DNA from: Bacteroidia bacterium
GTDB lineage: Bacteria; Bacteroidota; Bacteroidia; 2-12-FULL-35-15
DNA: 64,000 bases
Assembly: GCA_016786925.1 (NCBI GenBank)
Contig: JAEUTU010000043.1
Span: 1-64,000, forward strand
Reading direction: 5' to 3'
The number at the start of each line of letters is the position of its first letter. Position 1 is the stretch's first letter. This document shows positions 47,009 through 57,155 of this stretch, piece by piece. The notes below the pieces were generated by a model. It was not told the DNA's origin. It worked only from the letters and a program-made list of their open reading frames with translations, and made no database searches. Position numbers and translations under genes: made by a program.

Positions 47009-50000
47009 TATCGCATCAAATACATTTTACCCCAGCCCTTTTTGAAATATTGGTCAGCATCGGTTTCGCGCTTTTCCATGTCTTCACCATTCATCTTCGT
47101 TATTACACGATATAAATACACCCCATTTGCGAGCTGATCACCAAACTCATCTTTTCCATCCCACGCATACTGAGTAATATTTCTTCCTACATGCAAAGGA
47201 CCTAATTCATCCTGAAAAATTTCCTTAACAACCTTACCGGAAATGGTCATGATCTGTATCTTAAATGTTGTTGGCACTTCCGATCCTGTTAAGGTGAATA
47301 CGAATTTGGTGGAAGTGCTAAATGGATTCGGATAATTCATCACTTCTGTGATCGTGGCTTTATTTATTACCTCGAAATTGATCTTATAGTCGATCAGTCC
47401 GGACTGATTATCTGATTTGTCTTTTGCCTGAACGATCAACTGATACGTTCCATCAGCAATTAATGATGGAGTATAATTGATCTTACAACTATTATTGGGT
47501 AGCATAGCAGGAGTAAAAGTCATGGTAGAACCAAAATAGATCCGTTCAGCAACAGATGAACCCGGGGCTTGAATAAACACTTTAAAATCGCTGGTATCAT
47601 TTAATGCTAAAAACTGATTCTCATCTTTTAACTGGATCAATACATTTGGTCTGGATGAAACGATATCATTATTCAAAATATGTATCCCATCAAAAGTCAC
47701 ATCCAGTAATGGATTGATACGATCTACAGTTGTAGAGAATGGAATTCGTACGATATTATTAAAATGATATTGTTCTAATTGCGACCTACTTTTGTTGATC
47801 GGATTCACTTCCACCCATAGAGAATTATTCCCTCGGAATCCTTCTGTATTTAAAACAATTGAATCGATGATCACTTCATTAGGTGCAAATAAATTTTTCT
47901 TCAACTTATCCGGCAAAGGATGATTCACCTTATTGGCATCTTCAACCCAATAACTTACCAATAAACTATCAGTAAAGGCAATCTCTCCAATATTCTGGAT
48001 AGGTAAATTAATCTTTAGAACATCGCCTTCCTGAAAGACGGTATCGTTGATCGCATAGCCTAATGGAGGATTTAATGCAGCTTCCGGAACCGGAGAATAG
48101 ATCACCTGCCAACGATCCATTTGAGGTGGCGTGTGCAAACTATCATCTTTCATAAAAGCTACTAAACGGATATTCGGATAGATTGCTGCATTCACATACG
48201 TACTTAAACTTAAAATATCCGTACTGTCTTTCACAAAATTAGCAAGGGTATTTTCTGTTCCATCACTCTTTATACCAATTAACCTAACTACTACACTGTC
48301 ATCTGTTGCTACACCGTCAACCGTGTGCTGTCTCCAATGAAATGAGCCCCACTGACTGGCAGGACCTATAACTGGCGATGCAATGAATCCTTCGTTCCAG
48401 TTAGTAACGAGTGAAGTATCGAACTCAATCACAGCTTGCATTGAATCTCCGATCACCTCACTTGCACTTCCAATTGGTGCTCCCTTTCTACCAAAAATAA
48501 TGTAGGGGCGTGAAGGAGAAATCGTTCGGATACTTCCACTTCCTAAACTTTCAAATGCTGAATACAATGAATTTTCATACTGATTAAATTTTGTATGATT
48601 AAAAGAATATGCCATTACATAATGTCCATTCGGAATATCATTATTTATAAAATTAGTGATATGAGATCGTTGAACAGAATCTATATCCATAAAATCAAAC
48701 GTATTCATATCATAGGTTCTGCAATGTGCATTATTGTAAATTCCATTGTTACAGGAAGAGCAATTACCGGTAGATGGCAATGGGCTTGTCCAATTTTCTC
48801 CCGACACAGGATCGAATACAACAAAATTGAATCCCGAATTCAATTGAATACAGGTCCAATATGTTTTTTGAATTCCATTTAACTTCCATTGAATATCAGT
48901 CCAATTATAATAAGGATAAATACCATCTATACAATAAATATCTTTTACGTCATTTACAAAATCAAATCTTCTATCAGGACGATTGAATTTAACATATCTC
49001 GTTTGATCGTTTTTGTATTGGAAAAAATGTGCTTGCCCCCAGCCTTTTTTCCCGATAATGTATTGAAATGAACTTTCTCTCCAAATGTATCCACTGGAAA
49101 CCGAAACAGAATCAGGACTGACTCTCCAATAATACACTGTACTATCAGAAAATGTAAAAGGAAGTTTCCATGAAACCACACCACCAATACTATTGATCGT
49201 TGTATCTTTCAAAAACGGACTGTTAAATGTATCGGCCGTATCCACTTGAAACACATAGGTTCGTGATGGTGCAAAAACATTAAGTGTTGACGCTTTTAAT
49301 GTAATAGTATCGGTTGGAACTATTGCAAATTCGTATGGATAAACAGGCGCAATCAAGCCTCCATCAATTTGAAACTCCAGATCAGATGTTGTTTCATTAT
49401 TAAATTCATTTAACTCTTCCACCTCACTGTAGGCGTCCAATCTAACTTTGATCATATTCAAACCAATGGTTCTTGCCGGATCGATCCAAATCTTAAACAA
49501 TACAGTGTCTTTAAATTTTGGCTGTACATCTCTCAAAAAATACGAAAGCGTATCCCCATTCGGCAGTGTATGTATGATCTCCGTAAATACGGAGTCATCG
49601 GATGTTCTTCCAACATTTGTTCGAATCACATATACAGTAAAAGAATCTATTTGAGCAGTTAGATCAACGCTTACATCGGAATTTGAAATTTTAAAATCAG
49701 GTGATCGGTGAGCATTTAGCTTGATAGCAGGATCACCATGCAATGTCATTTCATAACAAGTAGAACGCACGAGTGGATCAACACTTGCATTGGGTTGAAT
49801 AGCTGCGATCGTATTCTTGATAGAACTTCCTACACCGTTACCATAATTCAGTAATGAAAATTGACGATAAAATTCAGAAGAGAATGTATTCAATGCATAT
49901 GGAACACCTAACTTAATAGAACCCAAAAAACCTATCAGTCCTTTATTTTGTACCAACACATATTCTTCAGAAGAAGATACGGATGCTGCATGTATATCAC

Positions 50001-52038
50001 CGGAATAACATGCATTAGAAAGCATAAAAGGATATCGCCCTTGAATAGGATTAAAAGAAGTGATCTGATCAATGCTTTGATCAAAACTATTGGCTGATGC
50101 ATGACCGAAAAAGTTTAAAAAAGAAACCCCGTTATTAATAAGATCCTCTAGTGTATCTGCAATATTGATTTGAATAGGTGCTGTACTTGTCTTCCAAAAC
50201 TCTTTTATAACAGTTCCACCATACAATGAATCCTGAAAAATCGCTTTATAGCCATCCAAATAAGAACGTAATTGTTGTTGCTCTGCCAAACCACCGCCTC
50301 CACCAAAGTGCAATCCATACTTCATCCATTCATCGGGGCTTGCGCTTTCATAATCTTGAACTTTATCCAGATACGTAGCAACATCTGTTATATTTCTTGC
50401 TGCTAATCGTCCAACAGGAACAAATGGAAACATTTGTGTTCCATTGATCCCTTCTGTCAATAGATTATCACTGGAAGGGTTTCCGAAAGAAGGAACAAGA
50501 TTTAAGTTGTAATTCGAAGTGTTTTTTCTGCAATCAGACAAGTGTATCGACTTGCCGATGACAAACAAATTCTGTGGAGAACTTGGATAAATATCTGCCA
50601 AATACTCTGTAAAGCGTTTAATTGAAAGCGGACTTTTTACCACCCCAAATGCAAATTGATCATATAATTCATCAATATCAGCCAACACAACATGGTATGA
50701 TCCACCTGCAGGAGAGGTCCGGTATTGTTTATATAAATTAGCTTCGGTCATTAGGTCTTTATGTGAAATGATCACATAAGCAGAGTCGACAGACTGAAGT
50801 GAATAATCAGTAAAAAAGCCTGTAGTTGTAACCGGTGCAAGTGTGTTTACATTTCGGCTAGTTGTTTCCGAAAACACATAACAATGTTTTTCCTGACCTG
50901 AATTGGGAACCAATGCTTTATAGTTAATACCATCAAAAACTACCGGAATCCTTTTATTGTTTGTCAGATCGTAAATTGTCGTTCCGGATGTACCATTAAA
51001 ATTCTGGATATTCAAAAACGATTTCGACTGCAGGGTATTATCCGGCTGGAATAGATCAAACTCCTGCTTCCCTTCTAGATCAAACGTATGTGGATACCTG
51101 ATCTTGATGTAAGATACAACTGTTCTGTTTGACACAAAGTTGGTATCAGCAACACTTGTATATAAAAAATCGGTGAACGTATTTCCAAGAGAAGAAGCAG
51201 GGATTGCAACATTAAAACGATTGGCTTCATACCCTTTGAAAAGTGTATCTACCATTGTTGCAAACGATCCGGATGAACCTCTGAAATCGATCTTTAAATG
51301 ATGGTCAGGTAAATTTTGACTGATCAGATTACTCGCTTTGGAGGCTCCCACAACAACTGAAGTAATAAGAGCAGATGGGCCTGCAGTATAGGCATTGGAA
51401 GTATTTAATAATGATGTATAACTAACACTACCTCCTAAAGTAAACACTTGATTATCAAACCACCCTTCCGACTTGGTATATCTGGAATCAGTCCCACCCA
51501 CAACATCTGTTTCACCTTCATAATAAGCATTTTGAAAAGACTCTATCTCTTCTTTAAAGAAATAATTATCAGGAGTGAATGTACTAAAAGCAGTATCTGT
51601 CTCGATTTGAAATCGCCTGTTGGAAAGAGATGCATTCCAGGTTAAATAATAAACAGCTGTATCATTTATTAAACTGTAATATGGATTAGGGACAAAAGCA
51701 CTATTGACATATAATGTTGTATCACCCTTCCCATCATTTCTTTCGCCATAAAATTCGATATGATCGGTAGCATTCAGAACGCCATCCGACTCTCCTTTCA
51801 CAAAAACATATTGCTCCACGCCATCATGAAACAATTGAAAATTACGGGGATCAATTGTGGAAAGATCTATTCCGGCATTTGCCAATGTAAGAGAATCCAC
51901 TCTATACACTCCTGTCTGTGCAACTTTTATCTTGTAGTACTTTTGAGAATAGTTGATCCATTCATTGCCATAAGGTTGAGCCTTTGCGACAATAAAAACA
52001 AAAAATAAAAGACTTAATAGGAGTAGTCGTTTTATCAT
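47008..52038 (-). CDS. porU: PorU-like T9SS sortase, C25 cysteine peptidase fold (PorU2 type)
   Basis: 1676 residues, larger than classical PorU (about 1150-1300). Signal peptide (about 1-20), beta-rich N-terminal part, then a gingipain-like C25 domain with catalytic FLNFFGHASANSFD (His near 646) and MLSNACYSGDIHA (Cys near 677). CARDB/Ig-like modules fill the middle. The end (about 1563-1676: NYPNPFSTSTKFVFTL, YAWDGKDEFGDQLANGVYLY) resembles a FlgD-type/T9SS C-terminal domain. PorU removes sorting domains and attaches cargo at the surface. Size and CTD suggest the PorU2 variant, so this may not be the main sortase. Overlaps porV by ATGA. Confidence 0.85.
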   Translation of the reverse strand: MIKRLLLLSLLFFVFIVAKAQPYGNEWINYSQKYYKIKVAQTGVYRVDSLTLANAGIDLSTIDPRNFQLFHDGVEQYVFVKGESDGVLNATDHIEFYGERNDGKGDTTLYVNSAFVPNPYYSLINDTAVYYLTWNASLSNRRFQIETDTAFSTFTPDNYFFKEEIESFQNAYYEGETDVVGGTDSRYTKSEGWFDNQVFTLGGSVSYTSLLNTSNAYTAGPSALITSVVVGASKASNLISQNLPDHHLKIDFRGSSGSFATMVDTLFKGYEANRFNVAIPASSLGNTFTDFLYTSVADTNFVSNRTVVSYIKIRYPHTFDLEGKQEFDLFQPDNTLQSKSFLNIQNFNGTSGTTIYDLTNNKRIPVVFDGINYKALVPNSGQEKHCYVFSETTSRNVNTLAPVTTTGFFTDYSLQSVDSAYVIISHKDLMTEANLYKQYRTSPAGGSYHVVLADIDELYDQFAFGVVKSPLSIKRFTEYLADIYPSSPQNLFVIGKSIHLSDCRKNTSNYNLNLVPSFGNPSSDNLLTEGINGTQMFPFVPVGRLAARNITDVATYLDKVQDYESASPDEWMKYGLHFGGGGGLAEQQQLRSYLDGYKAIFQDSLYGGTVIKEFWKTSTAPIQINIADTLEDLINNGVSFLNFFGHASANSFDQSIDQITSFNPIQGRYPFMLSNACYSGDIHAASVSSSEEYVLVQNKGLIGFLGSIKLGVPYALNTFSSEFYRQFSLLNYGNGVGSSIKNTIAAIQPNASVDPLVRSTCYEMTLHGDPAIKLNAHRSPDFKISNSDVSVDLTAQIDSFTVYVIRTNVGRTSDDSVFTEIIHTLPNGDTLSYFLRDVQPKFKDTVLFKIWIDPARTIGLNMIKVRLDAYSEVEELNEFNNETTSDLEFQIDGGLIAPVYPYEFAIVPTDTITLKASTLNVFAPSRTYVFQVDTADTFNSPFLKDTTINSIGGVVSWKLPFTFSDSTVYYWRVSPDSVSVSSGYIWRESSFQYIIGKKGWGQAHFFQYKNDQTRYVKFNRPDRRFDFVNDVKDIYCIDGIYPYYNWTDIQWKLNGIQKTYWTCIQLNSGFNFVVFDPVSGENWTSPLPSTGNCSSCNNGIYNNAHCRTYDMNTFDFMDIDSVQRSHITNFINNDIPNGHYVMAYSFNHTKFNQYENSLYSAFESLGSGSIRTISPSRPYIIFGRKGAPIGSASEVIGDSMQAVIEFDTSLVTNWNEGFIASPVIGPASQWGSFHWRQHTVDGVATDDSVVVRLIGIKSDGTENTLANFVKDSTDILSLSTYVNAAIYPNIRLVAFMKDDSLHTPPQMDRWQVIYSPVPEAALNPPLGYAINDTVFQEGDVLKINLPIQNIGEIAFTDSLLVSYWVEDANKVNHPLPDKLKKNLFAPNEVIIDSIVLNTEGFRGNNSLWVEVNPINKSRSQLEQYHFNNIVRIPFSTTVDRINPLLDVTFDGIHILNNDIVSSRPNVLIQLKDENQFLALNDTSDFKVFIQAPGSSVAERIYFGSTMTFTPAMLPNNSCKINYTPSLIADGTYQLIVQAKDKSDNQSGLIDYKINFEVINKATITEVMNYPNPFSTSTKFVFTLTGSEVPTTFKIQIMTISGKVVKEIFQDELGPLHVGRNITQYAWDGKDEFGDQLANGVYLYRVITKMNGEDMEKRETDADQYFKKGWGKMYLMR

Positions 52039-53114
52039 TTAGTCTTTTTGTTGATATCCACTTTTATTGAAAACACATTGGAGTACAATGCCACTGATTG
52101 GTCACCAATGTCTGTTAACGCATAATCAATGGTTACCGATTTTATTCTTACACCAACACCAATGTTGGGCTGAAACGTTCTTACTTTACCTCCTACTGCA
52201 TCGGTATACGATTGATAATTACCAATACCGGCACGCAAAAATACCATGTTCATGTAGGACGCTTCCAGACCCAAATGAGGATCAAAACTAACAGCCTTGC
52301 TCTTGATCAACACATTTCTTTTTCCATCAAATGTTGCATCCAGATTAATTTCTGATAACAATGAAAACTTTTGATTGAAATCAAATTTTCTGGCAGCACC
52401 TAACAATAATTTTGGAAGTGTAATCTCAACCGAATTATCAGGAATCTCATTACCTGTAGCAATGAAGGTTGCTTTCATTTCATCGGAAAGATTAAAACTC
52501 CAAGCATTGAAGGTGGTAGTGATATCACGAGCCATGGCACCAAACTTCCACTTTTTATAATCGTATTGAGCTCCCAGATCTAACCCAAATCCCCAGGCTC
52601 CTGCAAAGTCACCTACTTTTCGTCTGATGATCTTCGCATTGGCTCCCACTCTTAATCCGGGAATCTTCATCTGTTTTGCATAAGAAACAATAAAACCCCA
52701 GTCTACTGCCGAGAAAGTCGTTATTCTGCTATAATCCACATTCCCATTGGCATCAATTAATTCGGTTGTATTCGGAATATCATCAACTCCAAAACGGATC
52801 ACACTTACTCCTAACACACTACTGCTATCTAATCGCTGTGCATAAGCACCGTAATCATATTTTGCAATTCCGGCAAAATACTCACTGTGCATCAACGCCA
52901 CTTGATGCTGATTACCAATACCAAGTAATCCTGCCGGATTCCAATAACCTGCAGTTACGTCATTTGCGGAAACAACATATGAATTGGACATCCCCAATGC
53001 TCTTGCACCAACACCTAGGTTCAAAAATTCATTACTATATTTTGGTGCTTGTGCATTAACTAAAGAAATGCTACCTAAAAATCCCACCAATAAGGATACG
53101 ATCGATCTGGTCAT
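52035..53114 (-). CDS. porV: PorV/PorQ-family T9SS outer-membrane protein
   Basis: 359 residues with a signal peptide (about 1-21). The FadL-like 14-strand barrel family signature is clear: FLNLGVGARALGMSNSYV, TAGYWNPAGL, EYFAGIAKYDYGAYA, and the C-terminal RIKSVTIDYALTDIGD. PorV shuttles cargo from the T9SS translocon to the PorU sortase. The porV-porU gene order with a 4-base overlap supports PorV; PorQ is the other family member. Confidence 0.85.
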   Translation of the reverse strand: MTRSIVSLLVGFLGSISLVNAQAPKYSNEFLNLGVGARALGMSNSYVVSANDVTAGYWNPAGLLGIGNQHQVALMHSEYFAGIAKYDYGAYAQRLDSSSVLGVSVIRFGVDDIPNTTELIDANGNVDYSRITTFSAVDWGFIVSYAKQMKIPGLRVGANAKIIRRKVGDFAGAWGFGLDLGAQYDYKKWKFGAMARDITTTFNAWSFNLSDEMKATFIATGNEIPDNSVEITLPKLLLGAARKFDFNQKFSLLSEINLDATFDGKRNVLIKSKAVSFDPHLGLEASYMNMVFLRAGIGNYQSYTDAVGGKVRTFQPNIGVGVRIKSVTIDYALTDIGDQSVALYSNVFSIKVDINKKTK

Positions 53115-53139
53115 AATTGGTATAAAATTAAACTAATTT

Positions 53140-53156
53140 GGCTTGAAATACAAGCC
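53140..53156. other. Hairpin in the leader region of porV
   Basis: Perfect inverted repeat GGCTTG-AAATA-CAAGCC, 26 bases before the porV start. The four T after it are on the plus strand, while both flanking genes are on the minus strand, so it is not a standard terminator for either. It may be a leader structure or a weak terminator of the upstream membrane-protein gene. Confidence 0.35.
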
Positions 53157-53190
53157 TTTTGGAAACGATTTAAAGGCGAAATTATTGCCC

Positions 53191-54687
53191 TTAACCCTTT
53201 TTTTTAAGGCTCTGCTTATTCCTGAAAGAGTTCCATTTTCCGGGATCAAAAATGATCAGCAATAAAAAACCTACAAGGGGTGCCACAACTACCTTATAGC
53301 GGACAATTGCACCAACAACCGGACTTGTAAAACCAACCAATGTGTACAAAGAACAGATAACTGCCATCATAAAAAGCACTAAAACTAGCTGATCCTTTCT
53401 TATGCGACCAAAACGAATCACGAATATTAGCCCAAGCAAATAAAAACTGCTTTCCAATATGGCCAAACAAATTAACCATCCCGATTGTTTATAGGCATCT
53501 GTCAGCAAAAACACCGACACGATCTTTTTAGGGATCAACAATAAAAATTGACTTAAACTGCCGTCCAATTGATCACCCTGAACATAGCTACCTGCCGGAC
53601 TCGAATCGTATACGATCTTGTAATCTAAACTGTAATCTTGGGGCACAACAGACAAGGTGTCTTTCGTATTCAAAATAAACTTTTTATAAGTGTATCCCGG
53701 CTTCAGACGGCAAGTAGAATCATTCACATAATTCAAAGCATTGTCTCGATTTGCTTGATCAACATATATATGATAGCCCGAAGCAAAAAGATAAATACCA
53801 CCCCTGGATTGCTTTATAAATAACATCTGCTTTTGCTGTAATATTTGAATTGGATCATGCTTCGGATTAATAAAATGCAGCCCAATGATCAAAATAATTA
53901 TAGAACCACAAAATATAGCATATACTTTCAGGGCGCTTTTCCATTTAAATTTCACGATCATTGCATTGATCAATAAAAATGGCAAGAACACCAGTAGAAG
54001 ATGTGATTTTATTAGCAGGAGCAAGAAAATACTTAAAACCGAATAAAACAGTGTTTTCTTAGAATAACCGGATCGCATTCCGAATTCCGTATAATAAAGC
54101 AACATGCCTATTGCTAAAAAAACAAGTGCTTCTTTAAGCACTAAAGAACTCCAAAATAAAATAGATGGTGCTAAAAAAATGATTGCAAATAATATCTTAC
54201 CATTCACTTTAACTTTAGATAAAGCTGCTTTATAGATATAAGTCAACCCTAATAATGATATAAAGCAAAAAACAATTGTATGTACATGAAATACTCCAAA
54301 AGAGAAAAAACGGATGAGCGCATTTAACCGTACGATCGTTCTGGAATCATTTACAACAAAATCCATATACCCATCATTCCATGCCATCATACCGGACAAA
54401 GCGGGATGTGTGGCATCTGATCCGAAAAACAAATCAAAAAAAGCTTTCTTGTCAGTAAAAAAAAGATCGTACAGCAACTCTCCATCATGAAAAAAACCAA
54501 TAGCATCATTGGACGGATAATATCTGACATACAACATCCAACCGAAAATACCAATGCATACTTTTAAATTGAAGACCGATAAAAAATAGATCTTAGAAAC
54601 TCCTTCCATTTTAAAAAAAGAGGATCTCCATATCAGCACTGAGAATAGTGCTATAAAAACGAAAGTAATAAGTACTTGAAAAAACAT
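53191..54687 (-). CDS. Polytopic membrane protein of unknown function
   Basis: 498 residues with roughly 10-11 hydrophobic helices. After two N-terminal helices a periplasmic-type loop has YYPSNDAIGFFHDGELLYD and DATHPALSGMMAWNDG. A second large soluble loop (about 290-385) lies between later helices. The plan resembles polysaccharide polymerase or lipid-linked glycosyltransferase membrane proteins (O-antigen ligase or ArnT-like), but no catalytic motif could be assigned. It is divergent from the acyltransferase operon over a 70-base gap. Confidence 0.55.
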   Translation of the reverse strand: MFFQVLITFVFIALFSVLIWRSSFFKMEGVSKIYFLSVFNLKVCIGIFGWMLYVRYYPSNDAIGFFHDGELLYDLFFTDKKAFFDLFFGSDATHPALSGMMAWNDGYMDFVVNDSRTIVRLNALIRFFSFGVFHVHTIVFCFISLLGLTYIYKAALSKVKVNGKILFAIIFLAPSILFWSSLVLKEALVFLAIGMLLYYTEFGMRSGYSKKTLFYSVLSIFLLLLIKSHLLLVFLPFLLINAMIVKFKWKSALKVYAIFCGSIIILIIGLHFINPKHDPIQILQQKQMLFIKQSRGGIYLFASGYHIYVDQANRDNALNYVNDSTCRLKPGYTYKKFILNTKDTLSVVPQDYSLDYKIVYDSSPAGSYVQGDQLDGSLSQFLLLIPKKIVSVFLLTDAYKQSGWLICLAILESSFYLLGLIFVIRFGRIRKDQLVLVLFMMAVICSLYTLVGFTSPVVGAIVRYKVVVAPLVGFLLLIIFDPGKWNSFRNKQSLKKKG

Positions 54688-54694
54688 ATACCTG

Positions 54695-54715
54695 AATTAC
54701 ATTTTAAATGTAATT
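54695..54715. promoter_or_regulatory. Palindrome in the divergent promoter region
   Basis: Perfect 10-base arms AATTACATTT and AAATGTAATT around one T, between the divergent membrane-protein and acyltransferase starts. It covers the place where the -33 element of the rightward promoter would be, so a regulator site is possible. AT-rich chance symmetry is the alternative. Confidence 0.35.
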
Positions 54716-54720
54716 AAAAA

Positions 54721-54728
54721 TAACTTTG
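54721..54728 (+). promoter_or_regulatory. Putative -7 element for the acyltransferase operon
   Basis: TAACTTTG matches TAnnTTTG, 29 bases before the TTG start at 54758. No TTG at -33; the palindrome occupies that place. Confidence 0.4.
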
Positions 54729-54757
54729 TATAGACACTTTAATGAATTAAGCAGATT

Positions 54758-55879
54758 TTGAATCCTATTAAGATCAAATATTTTAATCATCTCGATGCAC
54801 TCCGTCTGATCTGCTTTGGCTTTATATTCTTTCGTCATGGCTTTTTTACCAATGACCGGTCTATTGAACAGGAGTTTTTAAAGAGTTGGAGAAAGGACTA
54901 TTTTAGCGTTTCTGCTGTTGGACTGGATTTTTTCTCTGTCCTATCCAGCTTTCTCATTACTTGGCTGATCTTAAAAGAATATAAACTCTTTGATGGTTTT
55001 AATCTGAAAAATTTTTACATGCGCAGAATTTTAAGAATATGGCCACTTTACTTTTTAATACTCGCCATCGCTTACATTGCTATTCCTTTTATATGTCATT
55101 TCACGGGATATGCAACACCTCAACTTCCACCTGCTTTTTGGATGATCAGCTTTACTACCAATTATTATGCGGGATACATCAACGAACATTTTTTATTCTT
55201 TCTTTTATTCTTATGGTTCATTGCTGTTGAGGAACAATTTTATCTGGTCTGGGGATTTCTTTTGAAGTATTTCAAAAAACACCTCACGATCATTAGTATT
55301 ATTTTTATTGTCAGTTTTCTGATTATTAAAATATTTTTAGGAAGTCCTACATTTCCTGCTTTTTACGATACCATCAACTACATTCCCAATTTTGTGATCG
55401 GGGCATTTTTTGCACGACTGAGCATTGAACAAAACAATCTCTTTTCAAGCTTAAGAATGTGGACAAAAACCAGATGGATACTCGTTTACATCGTATTGCT
55501 TTTAGTGCTCGTGTTTTATAAGCCACTTTTTACCGGACCGATGGATCATCTGAAACACATATTTTTATCTGTACTCTTTGGACTTGTCATTTTTGAAAAC
55601 ACCTGTATCGAAAAACCCCTGTTTAACATTGGAAAATACAGGTTCATCAATTATCTTGGAAAGATCAGTTTTGGCTTATATTGCTGGCATGGGGTGGCTA
55701 TAACCATCATTCTAAAAACAATGGAGGCTGCAGGACACAAAGATAATCTATGGGATGTCTTTTTATTCTACCCCCTCATCAGTTTATCCTTAACGATCAT
55801 TTTATCCATTGTTAGTTTTGAGTTATACGAAAAACGATTTTTAAAATTAAAGCAGTATTTTAGCGCTCTCGAACAATGA
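54758..55879 (+). CDS. Acyltransferase-3 family membrane protein
   Basis: 373 residues from TTG 54758, the only start giving a full family N-terminus (FNHLDALRLICFGFIFFRHG). About 10 transmembrane helices. Family features seen: the N-terminal R-x(8)-H pair, FSVLSSFLITWLIL, RRILRIWPLYFLIL, EEQFYLVWGF and YCWHGVAITIIL. Such enzymes O-acylate sugars or lipids at the membrane. It overlaps pssA by ATGA, hinting at an envelope-lipid or surface-glycan target; the substrate is unknown. Confidence 0.87.
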   Translation: MNPIKIKYFNHLDALRLICFGFIFFRHGFFTNDRSIEQEFLKSWRKDYFSVSAVGLDFFSVLSSFLITWLILKEYKLFDGFNLKNFYMRRILRIWPLYFLILAIAYIAIPFICHFTGYATPQLPPAFWMISFTTNYYAGYINEHFLFFLLFLWFIAVEEQFYLVWGFLLKYFKKHLTIISIIFIVSFLIIKIFLGSPTFPAFYDTINYIPNFVIGAFFARLSIEQNNLFSSLRMWTKTRWILVYIVLLLVLVFYKPLFTGPMDHLKHIFLSVLFGLVIFENTCIEKPLFNIGKYRFINYLGKISFGLYCWHGVAITIILKTMEAAGHKDNLWDVFLFYPLISLSLTIILSIVSFELYEKRFLKLKQYFSALEQ

Positions 55880-56649
55880 ACATAAAAAAACATATCCCTA
55901 ATGCTATCACTTGCGGCAACTTGTTTTGCGGTTGCTTAGCAATTGTTAGTGCATTCAACGGCAATCTGATAGCCAGTGCTTACCTTGTAGGTATTGCTGC
56001 TGTACTCGATTTTTTTGATGGCTTTGCTGCCCGTATCTTAAAAGTAAGTGGAGAATTGGGCAAACAACTCGATTCATTGGCCGACATGGTAACATTTGGT
56101 GTGGTGCCGGGCGTAGTCATGTTTCAACTTGTTGGACAGGCTTGGTGGGGAATGAATATACATGATTCTACATTTGATCCGGAATTAAATACACATCTTA
56201 CCAAATACTATCCATACATTGCATTCATCCCTTTCCTAATCACCATATTTTCTGCTTTACGATTAGCTAAATTCAATATTGACACACGCCAAACAACTTC
56301 ATTTATTGGTGTTCCTACTCCGGCTAACAGCATACTTATTTGTTCTCTTCCTCTTATACAAGCTTTCCAATCTACTTTGTTTGGATTCGACTTTAATACA
56401 ATTATCACCAATGTTCATTTCTTATTAGGTTTGAGCATACTTATGTCATACCTACTGGTTGCCGAGCTCCCTTTATTTGCACTTAAATTCAAAAATTTTG
56501 GCTGGGCAGATAATAAACTCCGTTTCTCCTTTTTGATCATTTCTGTGCTTTTGTTGGCATTACTTCAATTCATTGCTATTCCATTTATCATCTTCTTGTA
56601 CATTGTACTTTCTGTGATCAACAATATGTACACAAAAAATAAAATATGA
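55876..56649 (+). CDS. pssA: CDP-diacylglycerol-serine O-phosphatidyltransferase
   Basis: 257 residues, polytopic. It makes phosphatidylserine, precursor of phosphatidylethanolamine. The CDP-alcohol phosphotransferase motif D-x2-D-G-x2-A-R-x8-G-x3-D-x3-D is complete (DFFDGFAAR ... GKQLDSLAD). N-terminal IPNAITCGNLFCGCLAI is typical of the type II bacterial enzyme. Middle gene of a three-gene unit with 4-base overlaps on both sides. Confidence 0.92.
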   Translation: MNIKKHIPNAITCGNLFCGCLAIVSAFNGNLIASAYLVGIAAVLDFFDGFAARILKVSGELGKQLDSLADMVTFGVVPGVVMFQLVGQAWWGMNIHDSTFDPELNTHLTKYYPYIAFIPFLITIFSALRLAKFNIDTRQTTSFIGVPTPANSILICSLPLIQAFQSTLFGFDFNTIITNVHFLLGLSILMSYLLVAELPLFALKFKNFGWADNKLRFSFLIISVLLLALLQFIAIPFIIFLYIVLSVINNMYTKNKI

Positions 56650-57155
56650 ACCTACAGGAAAAAATAAAAGCCAATGCGGAATTGCTATTGGCATCTATAA
56701 AAGATGTTTCAGAAACCAATGCAACGTTCAAACCCGCAGCCGATAGCTGGAGCATTTTAGAATGTTTAGAACATATTTTTTTAGTGGATGTAGGCGTATC
56801 CAAGACATTGACTGTGGGTCCCAATCAGGAGATCAGCAATGATAAAACAGAGTTGATCGGTGCTGACAAATTACATCATATCCTTGTCAACAAACGCAAA
56901 GAGTTTAAAGTGCCTGCTCCTGATTTTGTAAGTCCTACCGGACGTTTTAAATCATTATCAGAAGCCACACAAAGCTTGCAGATCATTTTGGATAAGATAC
57001 AAGCCCATTTAAAGGAACAGGATATTTCAAAAGAGACACAAACCGTGAAACATCCTCGTTTGGGTGAAATGACCAAAACGGATTGGATACACTTCTTGAT
57101 CGCTCATACAAACAGACACATAGAGCAAATGGAAGAGATAAAAAAATTATTCTAA
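56646..57155 (+). CDS. DinB-family four-helix protein
   Basis: 169 residues, four-helix bundle pattern. DinB/YfiT-type landmarks: WSILECLEHIFLVD (first metal His), MTKTDWIHFLIAHTNRHIEQ (second His pair). Members include metal-dependent thiol transferases (bacillithiol or mycothiol) and damage-induced proteins of unknown role. ATGA overlap with pssA. Its last nine bases overlap the 3' end of the convergent tonB gene. Confidence 0.85.
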   Translation: MNLQEKIKANAELLLASIKDVSETNATFKPAADSWSILECLEHIFLVDVGVSKTLTVGPNQEISNDKTELIGADKLHHILVNKRKEFKVPAPDFVSPTGRFKSLSEATQSLQIILDKIQAHLKEQDISKETQTVKHPRLGEMTKTDWIHFLIAHTNRHIEQMEEIKKLF

